Source of the DNA: Leptobrachium leishanense | Taxonomy: Eukaryota > Chordata > Amphibia > Anura > Megophryidae | DNA: 64,000 nt | Direction: 5' to 3' | Assembly (NCBI GenBank): GCA_009667805.1 | Contig: CM019064.1 | Span: 74,150,400 to 74,214,399 of the forward strand | Shown: positions 12,382 through 22,269 of the stretch, in pieces | How the letters are laid out: the number at the start of each line of letters is the position of its first letter | How positions within the stretch are numbered: position 1 is the first letter of the stretch | Notes under the pieces: generated by a model | What the model was told of the DNA's origin: nothing | Seen by the model: only the letters and a program-made list of their open reading frames with translations | The model's database searches: none | Made by a program: the position numbers and the translations under genes

Positions 12382-13634
12382 GGGGCTAAAGACAGGCACT
12401 TCCAGGAAGGGCAGTCTATGCCATTCCCATCAGTGCCTGACTTTATTCCCCTTCAGGCACTTTCCCTGCTCTGGCGGGGGGTGCTTGAAATAGTCGTCGC
12501 AAAATAGTTGCCTGGCGCGATGACATCACTGCACTAGCCGAGGTACTGGAGGCGGGGCTGACATCTGTGTACTCTGAAGAGATTAACCATTGTTTCTTTA
12601 TGGGGAGTTCACCGCCATGGAACAGCACCGTATTTTCCTGACAATTTGCCAATATTTGGCAAACTGCCAGCTTTTTGAATAGTCGAATGGCTCCGAAATT
12701 GTACCGTTTGGAGAAATTCACCGCTTGGTGCAATTTCGGAGCCAATTTGGCTATCTTCGAATAACCCTTTTAGTGTAGTTTAAGGTACATTTTATTTTCA
12801 AAATATATTTTTATTATTTTTATACCTCCAGTAGGCGAGGTTAAATAAACATCTAGTAAAAAAATATTCTATAGGGGTACGCTTGTTAATCCAAGATGTC
12901 AGCCACCTCTAAGAGAGGATTGTGTTCCGGCGCCGATTGGAGCTGAATCGTGATCCAGCCCCTAAGGGGTTAAAGACAGGCACTGCCAGGAAGGGCAGAC
13001 TATGTCCTTCCCATCGGTGCCTGACTTTATTCCCCTTCAGGCACTTTTCCTGCTCTGGCAGGGGGTGCCTGAAATAGTCGTTGCAAAATAGTTGCCTGGC
13101 GCGATGACATCACTGCACTAGCCGAGGTCCTAGAGGCGGGGCTGACATCTAAGATGTCAGCCCGCATGGGGAGACCACAGCAATCAGCCAAAATAACAGC
13201 CGATCTCTGGCTGCTAAGTGAGGGTGCGCTCAGCGCATCGTCTGCAAGCTGAACGCGATCGGGATGACGTGCTGTGCGCGTCCTCCGCAGCCAAGTGGCT
13301 AAACCTGCAGAATAAAACCACCGAAAATCAGGGCATTTCAGTGTTGTTCGGTGTTCTCTGAAGAGATTAATCATTGTTTCTGGGGAGTTCACCGCTGTCG
13401 AACAGCACTGTATTTTGCCGACAATTTTCCAATATCTGGCAAACTGCCAGCTTTTTGAATAGTCGAATGGCTCCAAAAAATTGTACCGTTTGGTGCAATT
13501 TTGGAGCCAATTTGACTATCTTCGAATAACCCCTTTAGTGTAGTTTACGGTACATTTTATTTTCAAGTTAAATTATATTTTTATTATTTTTATACCTCCA
13601 GCAGGCGAGGTTAAATAAACATCTAGTAAAATAG
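12382..13634. repeat. Segmental tandem duplication, two copies of about 0.5-0.66 kb
   Basis: Copy 1 (12382-12866) and copy 2 (about 12960-13634) share GACAGGCACT...CCAGGAAGGGCAG, the CCTTCAGGCACTTT block, AGAGATTAA..CATTGTTTCT, and a tail ending TAAATAAACATCTAGTAAAA. Copy 1 lacks an internal part present in copy 2 (jump near 12568). The shared tail lies beyond the MITE end, so flanking intron DNA was duplicated as well. Copy 2 ends about 55 bases from the exon at 13689. Confidence 0.8.
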
Positions 13635-13688
13635 ATTAAAATAAACCAATTGACCAAAGGAAGAAAAAACTAAAGAGTGGGATTTTAC

Positions 13689-13818
13689 CTGCTGGGTGTC
13701 TCCCTCAGTGAAAGGTAGTTTGGTGGACACATGAAACATGATTTCCTTGTCTCTGAATACTGTGTAAATGGATTCAGTTCCCGTCTGCCCATGTGCAACA
13801 TCAAGTCCTCCTCGGAAC
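13689..13818 (-). CDS. rap1gap2: rap1gap2 exon: [13 protein letters not shown] to EGDTQQ
   Basis: The 130-nt exon begins with the last base of a split glycine codon and encodes 43 further residues. These include [18 protein letters not shown] and [16 protein letters not shown], the part of the RapGAP domain just before the catalytic [10 protein letters not shown]. The acceptor is TTTTGTAG and the donor GTAAAA. It joins in frame to the exon at 14283-14383 (AAA GG|G TTC) and, in phase 0, to the exon at 3830-3985. [16 protein letters not shown] and TEGDTQQ are closer to RAP1GAP2 than to RAP1GAP. The intron to the catalytic exon is 9.7 kb and contains the nested TTAA elements. Confidence 0.95.
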
Positions 13819-14087
13819 CTACAAAACATTCAACAAAGATATGAAAATCTGTGAAAGTCTGGAAAGTCTATTTTGTTTAACAAGTCAGCTGCTTGAAGTG
13901 AGTGGAGGTTGTCCTGCAGAGCAAAATTGCCTCTCGCAGCTGTCACTAACTCTGCTGGCATGCCACTAAAAAAGACTTCCTGTCACATGAGCCCAACTTA
14001 TTTTGTGCATGACAAGTGCACCCTAACATTCCCTACTTTCCGTAGATTCAATACCCTGTGGGAAGTATAAACTAAAATGAACACAAT

Positions 14088-14265
14088 CAGGGTTACTCAG
14101 AGAGAGGTGAAAACCAGGAGAATGACTGGAGAAGTGAAAATTCTAGGTCAAAATAGCCAAACCAGAAAATTCTCCCATTTATCTCACTTTCCCAATCGGC
14201 TATTTGGTCTAGATTGTTCTCTTCTGCCAATTCTCCTGGTTTTCACCTTTCTCTGAATATCCCTG
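14088..14265. mobile_element. Palindromic MITE (CAGGGTTATTCAGAGA family), copy 1
   Basis: The two halves are near-complete inverted repeats: CAGGGTTACTCAGAGAGAGG...AGGTGAAAACCAGGAG against CTCCTGGTTTTCACCT...CTGAATATCCCTG. Relatives lie at 25883-26065, 28480-28632, 57928-58107 and 61096-61264. It fills most of the short intron between two rap1gap2 exons and ends 17 bases before the exon at 14283. No superfamily could be fixed because the target duplication is ambiguous. Confidence 0.85.
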
Positions 14266-14282
14266 TATATTTTCCAGCTTAC

Positions 14283-14383
14283 CCTTTAAAGTCCTGTAGC
14301 AAAACAGTGTCTCCAAGCAATGCCAAGAACTCTGTAAATGTGGAACTTTCTTCGTTGTTGCCAAACAATTCTTCCTCCAACGT
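14283..14383 (-). CDS. rap1gap2: rap1gap2 exon: [13 protein letters not shown] to LLQDFK
   Basis: This 101-nt exon encodes 33 residues plus two bases of a glycine codon. The readable blocks are [16 protein letters not shown] and [17 protein letters not shown]. The acceptor is TTTATAG and the donor GG|GTAAGC; choosing AAAGG|GTAAGC rather than AAAG|GGTAAG is needed to read KGFRGGLD across the junction. In the family this segment links the early RapGAP fold to the FRGGLDV strand. GNNEES is a RAP1GAP2-like feature. Sequence is intact. Confidence 0.95.
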
Positions 14384-14579
14384 CTATAAATAAATATGAA
14401 AATAGTTCATTATGTAAATTCTAAATGCTTGCTAACGAATAGCCAAACCACAGTGAATGACACAGGTTACAGAATACAGTCTCAAGGCAAGAACAATGAG
14501 CTACGCGGTAAAATCTTCTTCTTTGGTTAGCTGTACATTAACAAAGAATAAAAAGTATGGATGCCAGTAATTTACAGTA

Positions 14580-14715
14580 AGGAGCCGCAACATCTGAGCT
14601 GGAAGCAAAGTGTGAAGCTCGGTTGCAATAATGGCTCGAGCTGTTAATGTCTACTCATGTAGTCCTATAATAAATGGCTCGAGACCTTGTAGTTATAATT
14701 CTGTTGGAATCAGTG
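14580..14715. repeat. Diverged repeat shared with 55980-56115
   Basis: CAGTAAGGAG, GCTGGAAGCAAAG, GGCTCGAG/GACTCGAG and GTTGGAATCAG occur in the same order at 14575-14715 and 55987-56115. Family unknown. Confidence 0.5.
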
Positions 14716-14719
14716 TGCT

Positions 14720-15062
14720 TGAAACTAACCCCCGTTGTCTATAGTTTCCCAAAAAAGTCACACATTTTTCATTTTTGGTTGGATCACCTTTTGCTTTGAT
14801 TAAGGCACACATTCACTATTGCATCATTTCGATAAGCATATGCAATGTCACAAAATTTATTTCCATCCACAGTTGCATTAATTTGGTCCCAAGATCTTGT
14901 ATTGCTGGTTGGAGAGCCAGGACGCTGCTTAAAGTCTTCTCCAGCACAACCTAAAGATTCTCAATAGGGTTAAGATCTGGACTCTGTGGTGGCCAATCCA
15001 TGTGTGAAAATGATGTCTCATGCTCCCTGAACCATTCTTACACAATTTGAGCTTTAGCTTAG
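14720..15062 (-). pseudogene. Tc1/mariner transposase fragment, C-terminal DDE region, broken
   Basis: On the minus strand one frame reads WFREHETSFSHMDWPPQSPD followed by LNPIENL. This is the WPxQSPDLNPIEN block surrounding the third part of the DDE/D catalytic triad of Tc1-like transposases. The codon after NL is TAG where the family has tryptophan. The frame then continues VVLEKTLSSVLALQPAIQDL with further decay. Only the C-terminal third remains, with no inverted termini found. It is a dead fragment inside an intron. Confidence 0.9.
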
Positions 15063-15068
15063 ATTTGT

Positions 15069-15534
15069 TTAACCCTTTCACTACCAAATGATTTTCCAAA
15101 AAAACATGGTAAGGAAACAGTGTTTTTTTTTAAAAATAATTTTTAATTAATTACGCAGTACGAAATATTTGGGTTTATTCCCAATGAATTTATTATTGTA
15201 AAGAACGTATTTGGCCAGTAGATGGTGCTATATACTGACAAATTGAGTTACAGCTGTTGCTGTGAAACAAGGACTGCAACTGTGCCGGCTGCTGAATGTC
15301 CGGTGTCAGGACATTCAGTTAGTTGGTATTACACAATTTTAGCACTACCATTATGCCCACTGGGTTAAACTTTGAGAACACCTTCTGCAGTCCAAAAGCA
15401 AACAAAATTAATTTGCAGAAAATGAATTTCATTTGCTTTTGGGCTGTAGAGCTACAGATCGAGATATCTCGATATCGAAGCACCAGGTGCCTTTGAAGTC
15501 CGAGATATCTCAATCTCAGTATTGAAGGGGTTAA
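15069..15534. mobile_element. TTAA-flanked MITE (TTAACCCTTTCACTACC family), copy 1
   Basis: Starts TTAACCCTTTCACTACCAAA and ends CAGTATTGAAGGGGTTAA, so imperfect inverted ends and a TTAA target. An inverted copy is at 33602-34071, sharing GCCAGTAGATGGTGC/GCGCCATCTACTGG and GATATCGA blocks. No coding capacity. Confidence 0.8.
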
Positions 15535-15559
15535 GGATCATGTGACGCTGGCAATTTCC

Positions 15560-16320
15560 ACATCTAAGGATCTTGCGCACTAGAAATGATAAAACCTGAA
15601 AAAAAATTAAATAAAATTCTATGCTATGTTTTACAGGTTTGATAACAATTATCTGAGTCCTCATATGACAGACGTCACATGTATATTTGTTTTTATTGCT
15701 TAATAATTGAAACATATCTGTTTGTCTAAGGAACAGCAGCAAACGTTCACTGGCCTTCAAATAAAAGGTAATTGACTAAGATGACACATCCATCCATTTG
15801 GTAGCAACAATTTCCTTCTCAGCGCCTATCTTAGGTGATCAAACTATAAAATGTCAAGTAAAATGCATTAGAGGCAAACAAATGCCCCATTTGCTTTATA
15901 TATCAGATTAACACATCAGGTGGAGCGTACAAGCCGTCAAGCACAATAAACTATATTGTAAATATGCTGAAATCTTATCTCATGCAGCTATCTCATGGAA
16001 CAGATCTGAGACTAAAAACAAACCAAGTTTTACACCTACTTTAGAATGGATACGTTTCATTTAATGATTTTGTTTTGGGGGAAAAAAGGATTAGTGTCAC
16101 AAAAAAAACTTGATATGACCTCATTATATACATGAAAGGTATTCTTTATCACTGGTATGAAGCATGAACACAGTCACAGCCAGTTAAAAAACATGTATTG
16201 CTAAGAAAACGGCTTGTCGTATTTTTTTTATGAGGATTATTGCATTTTACCTCTGTTAACCCATTCACACCCAACAACTGTGTGTATACACATTTTTGTA
16301 TTAAAATACATCTAAAAACT
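15560..16320. other. Intron DNA with no recognised feature
   Basis: AT-rich, no exon or repeat family identified on either strand. Confidence 0.45.
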
Positions 16321-16753
16321 TTAGGGGTTATTCAGGGAGCACTGAAACATTTGTGCTCTCACATTCGGCGCACTTTGGTGAGTTCAGTTCGTTGACCCTG
16401 CGGTGAATGCTAAATTCGCCGCAGGGTCACCGAAGTGCGCAGAAGGGATCCGCCAAATTCAGCTGTTGATCCGCCGAGCAGAACGCCTAACACATATGCA
16501 GCCCGCCGAACAGATCGCCGAATGTAGCAATTTTTAAAAGGTGTTTAAAACAATAAAAATGCATGAAAATTGATGTAAATCAAAAAAAGGGTCATATGAA
16601 TAACAAAAAGATCTGTTACAGAGTAAAAAAAAAAAACATTTACCATTTTAAAAAATGGGAATCAAAAATTTCACAAAAAAATCCAGAAAAATGCCTAAAC
16701 AAATTCGAAAAAATAAATAATGAGGAAAAAAGGGGTTTGTGAGGGTCCTGAGG

Positions 16754-17083
16754 ACGAGCAGCAGCACTAGTGGCCTGTTCTACGGTGGGGCCTGCTCAGG
16801 TCTCACAAGGTTGTTAGCTTGCTTGTGCCATTACAGGGACGAATGCTCCATATGCAAATCAGTCTGCTCTCACCCAGAAAGGGTGGCCAGTACTGACTGC
16901 CAAGGACGTCATCCCTGCACGAGAGATGCAGCAACCCCCGACGATCGTTTCGGCCTTGTTAAGCCTCGTCAGGAGGGTATAGCTGACACCCCTCTAGGCA
17001 CATCAAGCAAGGGGTCCACGTTTGGATAACCCTGTAAACTAATAGTGATGAAAAAGGGGAACGAGCAACTGCACGAGTGGCCT
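16754..17083 (-). mobile_element. Hammerhead-bearing retroelement unit, 1.07 copies of a 307-bp monomer
   Basis: A 23-bp direct repeat, ACGAGCAGCAGCACTAGTGG.. at 16754 and ACGAGCAACTGCACGAGTGG.. at 17061, brackets the insert with an exact 307-bp offset. It interrupts the host MITE, which resumes at AAAGACTTTTTGC near 17092. The minus strand holds a hammerhead ribozyme fold (16925-16987). Small tandem-type units with a hammerhead and no protein are the design of retrozymes and of hammerhead satellites in amphibians; Penelope-like elements are an alternative source. Confidence 0.65.
16925..16987 (-). ncRNA. Type I hammerhead ribozyme candidate
   Basis: Read on the minus strand the core is CUGACGA, then stem II GGCUU-AACA-AGGCC, then GAAAC, then GAUCGUC, with cleavage expected after that final C (base 16940). 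The conserved core (CUGANGA, GAAA, UH before the cut) is complete, and G10.1-C11.1 and A15.1-U16.1 pair. Stem I forms between ACCCUC (5') and GGGGGU (3'), extended past a small internal loop by CAGC with GCUG. Stem III is very short, as in Penelope/retrozyme hammerheads that act as dimers. Activity is inferred from covariation-type fit, not tested. Confidence 0.75.
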
Positions 17084-17284
17084 AAAAAAAAAAAGACTTT
17101 TTGCTACAAATGAAAAGAATAAATGGTTGAATAAAAAAAAACAAACATGTTTTTCTACATTGAAACCTATGGGATTCGCCTTTTTAAACCTGATGAACCT
17201 AGGCACCGAAAATCTGGGCATTTCACCAACTCTTCGGTGCCATTCAGCATTCTCTGAATAGAGTAACCATTACTTCTCTATGGG

Positions 17285-18185
17285 ACAATTTCCAAAACTG
17301 AACTTCTCATCTTCCCTCCCTCTAAAACTAAAATTTTTCTGCACCCATTTGCCTTCAGGTGAATGGTGCCACGATTACTTCTACCTCTCAGATTCGTTGC
17401 CTCAGTGTCCTCTTCGACTCTGATCTCTCCTTCATTCCTCACATTCAGTCACCAAATCTTGCTGCATCCACCTAAAAACATTGCACGCATCTGTCCCTGT
17501 CTTAATCAGGATTCTACTAAAAGGCTCATCAGCTCTTATTATCTCCCGCCTTGACTATTGTAACCTCCTTCTCTCTGGTTTTAAGAGATCCCAGATTCTC
17601 TCTCTGCAGTCTGTTATGAATGCCAGTGCCAGACTCATCCACCTCACCTCCCGCACCTCTCATACCTCACCCCTCTGTCAATCACTCTCTACACTGGCTC
17701 CCTGTTTCCTTTAGAATCCATTTCAAAATATTAGTGCTCACATACAAAGCTCTCCATAACTGCGCCCCTGCCTACATCTCCTCCCTTATTAGCAGGTATA
17801 TCCTGTCCTGACCATTTCGCTCGGCCAGTGATCTGATGCTATCAACTCCACATAGCCACACTTCCAACTCTTGCCTTCAAGACTTCTCCCGAGCTGCCCT
17901 TTTTCTATGGAACTCCCTCCCCGCAACATCAGACTCTCCCCGTCTCTCCAGTCCTTCAAGAAATCTCTGAAACACAATACTTCAGAGAAGCATATCAGCT
18001 CAAACGTGATTCCCCCGCTGTACATTTCTTGCACCATCTTCCTACTCAGCTCACATACACCCGTTACTTCAGGTTCTCTATTTACCCTCACCTTGTGTAT
18101 CACCCCCTTAACTTGTATGCATATTTTTATTCTGTCTCACCCATTGTACAGCGCTACGGAACTTGTTAGTGCTCTATAAATACTT
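17285..18185 (+). pseudogene. L2-clade LINE 3' fragment, broken
   Basis: Plus-strand frames give ALIISRLDYCNLLLSGF (17535-17585), LQSVMNASARLIHLTSRTSH, LHWLPVSFRIHFKILVLTYK and FKKSLKHNTSEKHI. These are the C-terminal reverse-transcriptase/L2 signature split over several frames by indels and stops. The 3' end AGCGCTACGGAACTTGTTAG...GCTCTATAAATA matches the L2 terminal motif. It is inserted in a GGGTTATTC MITE whose sequence resumes at about 18190. More diverged than the copy at 4680. Confidence 0.88.
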
Positions 18186-18384
18186 GTAACTGTATCTGTT
18201 GCTGAAGGTCGCCGAATTGCAGTGATCTGTGGCCAATTGCACCATATTTCACAGGCAATTCGCCAATATTTGTAAAATTGACAGCTTTCTGTATAGCTGA
18301 ACTGCCACAAAGTTGCAACGTACGGTGAATTCACCGTTCGGGGCAATTCGGTGGCAAGTTCGGCTCTTATTGAATAACCCCTTG

Positions 18385-18905
18385 AATAAGGGGTCAATTA
18401 AATTCCACTGGCAGCTATTTAAAAACAAATATTGTAAATTTTAAGATGATTTTTCTCAAAATATTGGCTGATTCAATTAAAAGAATTCAACCAGAGCTGA
18501 AAAAAAACCTGGCCCATAAAACACCCAAAAATTTATAATTTAGAAACACAATCATTTAGATTTTTGCTTGAAGCTTAACTATTTGAGAAATCTGATATTT
18601 AAAAAAAATATTCGGTCTGGTTTTCTTCTTCCCTGCCTAAATAAATAAAATTTATCAACCCCTTTCAGAACGTTTAGAAATTTTTGGGAAATTGGCTTAC
18701 CGATGTTTTCTAACTGAATTGCTGAAGCCAAAATTTCCGTTAAATAGTATAGCTGCAGGACCCGATATTCCTACCGAGTTTTTATAGGGAATCGAAATGC
18801 CATTAAGCCCAATACTGAAATTCACGAATTGAAAATTGGCCAAATTGTAGCTGAAAAAGGTGTCATATATGGCAACTAGACCAAATTAAATTAAGCCCTA
18901 AATGT
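18385..18905. mobile_element. MITE-like element with GGGTCAATTAAATT ends
   Basis: Left end AAGGGGTCAATTAAATTCC and right end CCAAATTAAATTAAGCCCTA are imperfect inverted repeats. Similar wording occurs at 47735-47810 (GGGTTCAATTTAATTCCC and AAATTAAATAAGGGC). Non-coding. Confidence 0.55.
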
Positions 18906-18959
18906 TAATTAAGTTTTATTTCTGCATTGAAACATCCAGGGATTGGACAACATTGAGGG

Positions 18960-20089
18960 ATCTTGGCTTCAGCATTCACCGGAGTGCAGGGAAAACCAAC
19001 CGAACATCCGCCGAAATCCCACCGAAAACCTGCCGGAACCACTGCAAAAAAGTCGCCGAACACTTCGGAAAAAGCAGATGAGCCGCCAATCACAGCGCAG
19101 ACCAGCCGCCGGAAAAAGCCTACAAACTGACGAACGGGGTAAAAAAAACAAGATGATTGGAAGTGTCAAAATTTAAATGCTGTTTGCAAAAAACCTACTG
19201 AACGAAAATGCCTGGAATTTACATATAAGATCCAATGAATGACAATAAAAAGGTATGTTACAGAAAAAAGAAAAAACGGTTTAAAAAAAAAAAGGAAAAG
19301 AACTTTGCCGAAAAAATCCTGAAAAATGCCTAAAAGATCCTAAAAAAAAATCAATAAATGAAGAGACTTTTTACTGCAGATTAAAATAATAAACGGTTTA
19401 TTAGATATTGGATAAAAATGGGAATATTTTTAACATTGAAGCCTATGGGATTTGCCTGAATAAACCTGCCGAATGATACCACCAAACAGCAGGGCACTTC
19501 GGCAACTTTTCACTGCTGTTCGGTGTTCGCTGAACAGATTAACCATTGCTTCTCTATGGAGGATTTCACTGCCTTTGACCAGGCACTGTACTTGCTGGCA
19601 CTGGTACTTGCTCTGGGGGAGCATAAATAAAGGCCCACCAGTCTACCTCATGTTTGACAAGCAGATGAGCAGGTATGGTTTGCTATGCAGCAGCCTGTGG
19701 TTTCAATTTTGGATTGGACTCACCCTCATTAGAGGTGCCTTGACGTTTGGCTGGCAAGCTTAGTCTTATAATAGCCATTGATAAGAAACCAAACCTCTAA
19801 TTGTGTTTAGTTTCACACGGTATAATGGGAATAAGCGCAGATGACATTTTTTTCTTTGTTACGTTTTACACATGTTGTTGGGCTGGATGCATTTGGTGGT
19901 TGCAGCCGCCCCAACGGGGAATAGGCAAGACCCCACCCCTCCTGTACTGTACTTGCTGGCAGTTCACCAAAATTTAGCGAACTGCCTTTTCTCTGAAAAG
20001 CCAAATGACCCTGAAATGTCACTGTACGGGGATATTCCCTGATCGGTGACATTTCAGGGCCGGATCGGCTCTCTCTGAATAACCTTTTA
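18960..20089. mobile_element. GGGTTATTC-family MITE with a further insertion
   Basis: Family blocks AGCATTCACCGG (18970), AGATTAAAATAATAAACGGT (19378), AGCCTATGGGATTTGCCTGA (19440) and the end CTCTCTGAATAACCTTTT (20070-20089) are in order. A segment of about 330 bp (19605-19945) is flanked by copies of GTACTTGCTGG (19588, 19948), so something inserted there with a duplication. That insert was not identified. Confidence 0.65.
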
Positions 20090-20206
20090 AGTTTCAGGTT
20101 GTTATAATAGCTGAAAATCCCTGTATGTTCCTACCATTTTCTAATAAAATATTGCATGATATGTTAATTATGAGAATGAAGCTCATATGCCGTAGAAGCT
20201 ACTTAC

Positions 20207-20290
20207 TTGTTTGAACTTTTGATATATAACGCCAAACTTGAAGGTATTATTAATTTCATGTTCGTCATATGCAACAATCATTTGAAAGGC
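20207..20290 (-). CDS. rap1gap2: rap1gap2 exon: [20 protein letters not shown] to YQKFKQ
   Basis: The 84-nt exon encodes 28 residues in phase 0 at both ends, acceptor TTTCAG and donor GTAAGT. It carries [20 protein letters not shown], a conserved strand-loop of the RapGAP domain preceding [10 protein letters not shown]. It joins in frame to ALCDDATGLKFNPVLYPK upstream. All splice sites and residues look functional. Confidence 0.95.
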
Positions 20291-20597
20291 CTGAAACCAA
20301 TAAATTAAAATGTTGTTGAAGGCATTGATGTATATCAGAATATAAAAAGAAACCACTGAAATCACAGCCGCAAGTTCAGAATAACTGAATAATAACACAA
20401 GCAGTAAATCCAGAATACCAAGTCGGGAGCATTGCTCCTGTAAAAGCAATACGTGCACCACAATGCTTATCAATCATCAGCAAAAGATTTTATTTAATAA
20501 CCGATGATGAGCAAATGAATATTTGAATATCAATTTATAGAAACTGACAACCTTATCCAAAATGTAGAAGACAAATAATTTATGAAATTTGTCATAC

Positions 20598-20651
20598 CTT
20601 AGGGTACAGAACAGGGTTAAATTTCAGACCAGTGGCATCATCACATAATGC
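20598..20651 (-). CDS. rap1gap2: rap1gap2 exon: ALCDDATGLKFNPVLYPK
   Basis: A 54-nt exon encoding 18 residues, in phase 0 at both ends. The acceptor is CTCTAG and the donor GTATGA. In this family the stretch FNPVLYPK sits at the start of the main RapGAP fold. The intron to the next exon (20291-20597) is only 307 bp and one of the few not expanded by repeats. Confidence 0.94.
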
Positions 20652-20907
20652 CTAGAGAGGAAAAAGAAATGTTTATTGCAGCCATTAATAAAATACCACA
20701 TCATGTAAAATATTGGCCCTAATATTGTGCCACTTGCCTGTTGTTACAGTCAACAATACGACCAAACATTTAAGGTGGACCTGTCCTACACTCCGGCCCT
20801 TCTCCTCACGATGGGTGATGGGTGAGAGATTAAAAAACAATTTGTTGCCAGTCTCCATTTATTGGTATAAGGATTAAGGGCACAGTCTGTTCCAATGTTA
20901 AAACTAG

Positions 20908-21615
20908 ACTTGTGCACAGCTCAATATTTCAGTTTGTTTTCCAAATCTTAGGATCCATAATTTTCAGATTTTGGAACTTTCTGAAGTTGCCAATTCGGCT
21001 CTATCAGAAATTTCGGAGAAATCCAAAAATGTTCTGAAATGTCCAAAATTTTGCAGGTGCGCATATTTGTAGCTCTGTACCCCTACCCCCTTGAAACCCC
21101 CTTTTATCCTCCTCCAAACTTCCTTCCCTGTTTACTATCAATTATACCCCCTCTGTACCCCCAAATTTTGGTTAGGGTTAGCAATAGGGTTAGGGTTACT
21201 TCTAGGGTCGGGTTACTGTTAGGGTGAGGGCTACTGTTAGGGTTTCTGTAAGGATTATAGTTACTGTTTATGTTTGTATTAGGATTAGGGCTCAGGTGAC
21301 TTCTAGGGTTAGGTTACTGTTAGGGTTACTGTTAGGCTTGCTTGCTTTATTTGTGTTTAGGACTGCAGTTACTGTCAATGTTTGTATTAGGGTTAGGGCT
21401 AGTTTTGAAAATAGAGTGCAAGTTTTTTTAAGGTCCTAAATCATTTGAAATTATCAAAAAATGTGCAGATCAATTCGATAACTTTTTATTGATTTTGGTC
21501 ACTCCGGCATGTCAGAGATTCAAAATCTCAGGTACTCCTGAATCATCGGCATGATGAGATTTTATTTTGCCCAAAAATCAATTTGTAGGAAAAAGATTGC
21601 ACATGTCTAGTTGAA
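20908..21615. mobile_element. MITE-like element containing telomere-like repeats
   Basis: The ends CTAGACTTGTGCACAGC (20905) and TTGCACATGTCTAG (21598) are inverted. The body has CAATTCGGCTC/CAGAAATTTCGG blocks. Its centre holds variant TTAGGG repeats (21171-21410). A second element of the same style at 48165-50572 also contains such repeats. Confidence 0.6.
21171..21410 (+). repeat. Interstitial telomere-like repeat tract
   Basis: Interrupted TTAGGG / TTACTGTTAGGG units, for example GGGTTAGGGTTAGCAATAGG near 21172 and GTTAGGGTTACTGTTAGG near 21316. The units are degenerate and embedded in a MITE, so it is not a chromosome end. Confidence 0.8.
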
Positions 21616-22269
21616 ACCCTCGCTTGAATTTGATGGATGAGGTACACTGAAGCTGCCACATGGAGGTCCCTCAAAATGAAGTTTGTTTGTGGACAAGCCC
21701 CTATCTGCTTTATTAATGTTAGCCATTACTAATGAAGCATAAAGAATGGAGGCTCACAAAAAAAGTGAGGAAAAGGAGGAAAGACTGTGTCACCTCTGAC
21801 ATTAAAAGGCTCAGATTAGCTTTAGGTAACTCAAACTAAAGTAAAACTCAAGGGGTTATTCAGAGAGCAGGTCACCGATATTTCAGTGCTCTCTAATCTC
21901 CATTTTTTTTTTCGGTTGACCAAATTCCTCGATGCTGCAGTGAATTCAGCATTCACCGCCGGGTCCCCTTAAATTCACAAAAATTATTGGATCCGATCCG
22001 ATTTGATAAATTTGCCGATCTGATAAACCGCTGCAAACCCACCAATCCGCGACTGGATAAAGCTGACAACTGGCCGAACACAGCGACGACTAGCCGCTGG
22101 AAAAAGCCAACAGAGTAAAAAAAAAGGGTCAAATTTGAAACGCTGTTTGCAAAGAAAATCGAATGGACAAAAATGCCAGGAATTAACATAAGGTCCTATG
22201 AATAATAATAAAAAGGTATGATACAGAAAAAAAGTCTTAAAAAAATCTTTACAAAATAAATAGAGACTT

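Larger units (their letters stand above)
7883..13306. mobile_element. TTAA-type (piggyBac-like) composite element, expanded and nested
   Basis: The left end begins TTAACCCCTTTACTGCTGAA at 7883. The right end is ...GCAGCCAAGTGGCTAA near 13291-13306, the inverse of the TTAACCACTTGGCTGC end at 61895. It sits at a TTAA-like point in the surrounding MITE. The interior holds a higher-order tandem repeat (8156-11095), a second TTAA element (11119-12381) and a tandem duplication of its right part (12382-13634). There is no transposase. Assignment to piggyBac rests only on the TTAA target and CCCTTT-type ends. Confidence 0.65.
7690..13535. mobile_element. GGGTTATTC-family MITE interrupted by a large TTAA element
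   Basis: The left piece (7690-7882) carries GGATCCTATGAATAATAATA and ACATTGAAACCTATGGGATT, blocks also seen at 17155, 19435, 22190 and 22450 in members of this family. The right piece (13306-13535) resumes with CTGCAGAATAAAACCACCG and ends TTCGAATAACCCCTTT. In uninterrupted relatives these two blocks are adjacent (19450-19490). The intervening 5.4 kb is therefore an insertion into this MITE. Confidence 0.7.
16324..18382. mobile_element. GGGTTATTC-family MITE carrying two later insertions
   Basis: Ends are GGGGTTATTCAGGGAGCA at the left and CTTATTGAATAACCCC at the right. The body contains the family blocks (TGAAACCTATGGGATTCGCC near 17160). It is interrupted by a 307-bp-unit insert (about 16738-17083) and by an L2 LINE fragment (17285-18185). 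Members at 7690, 18970 and 21852 show the uninterrupted order. Confidence 0.75.

Noticed and set aside
13027..13476. 149-codon minus-strand frame
   Set aside because: It lies across the duplicated MITE segments and repeats the translation of the 12443-12745 frame; no protein family is recognisable.
21171..21410. Chromosome end
   Set aside because: The repeats are degenerate, short and enclosed in a transposon-like element with normal intron DNA on both sides.
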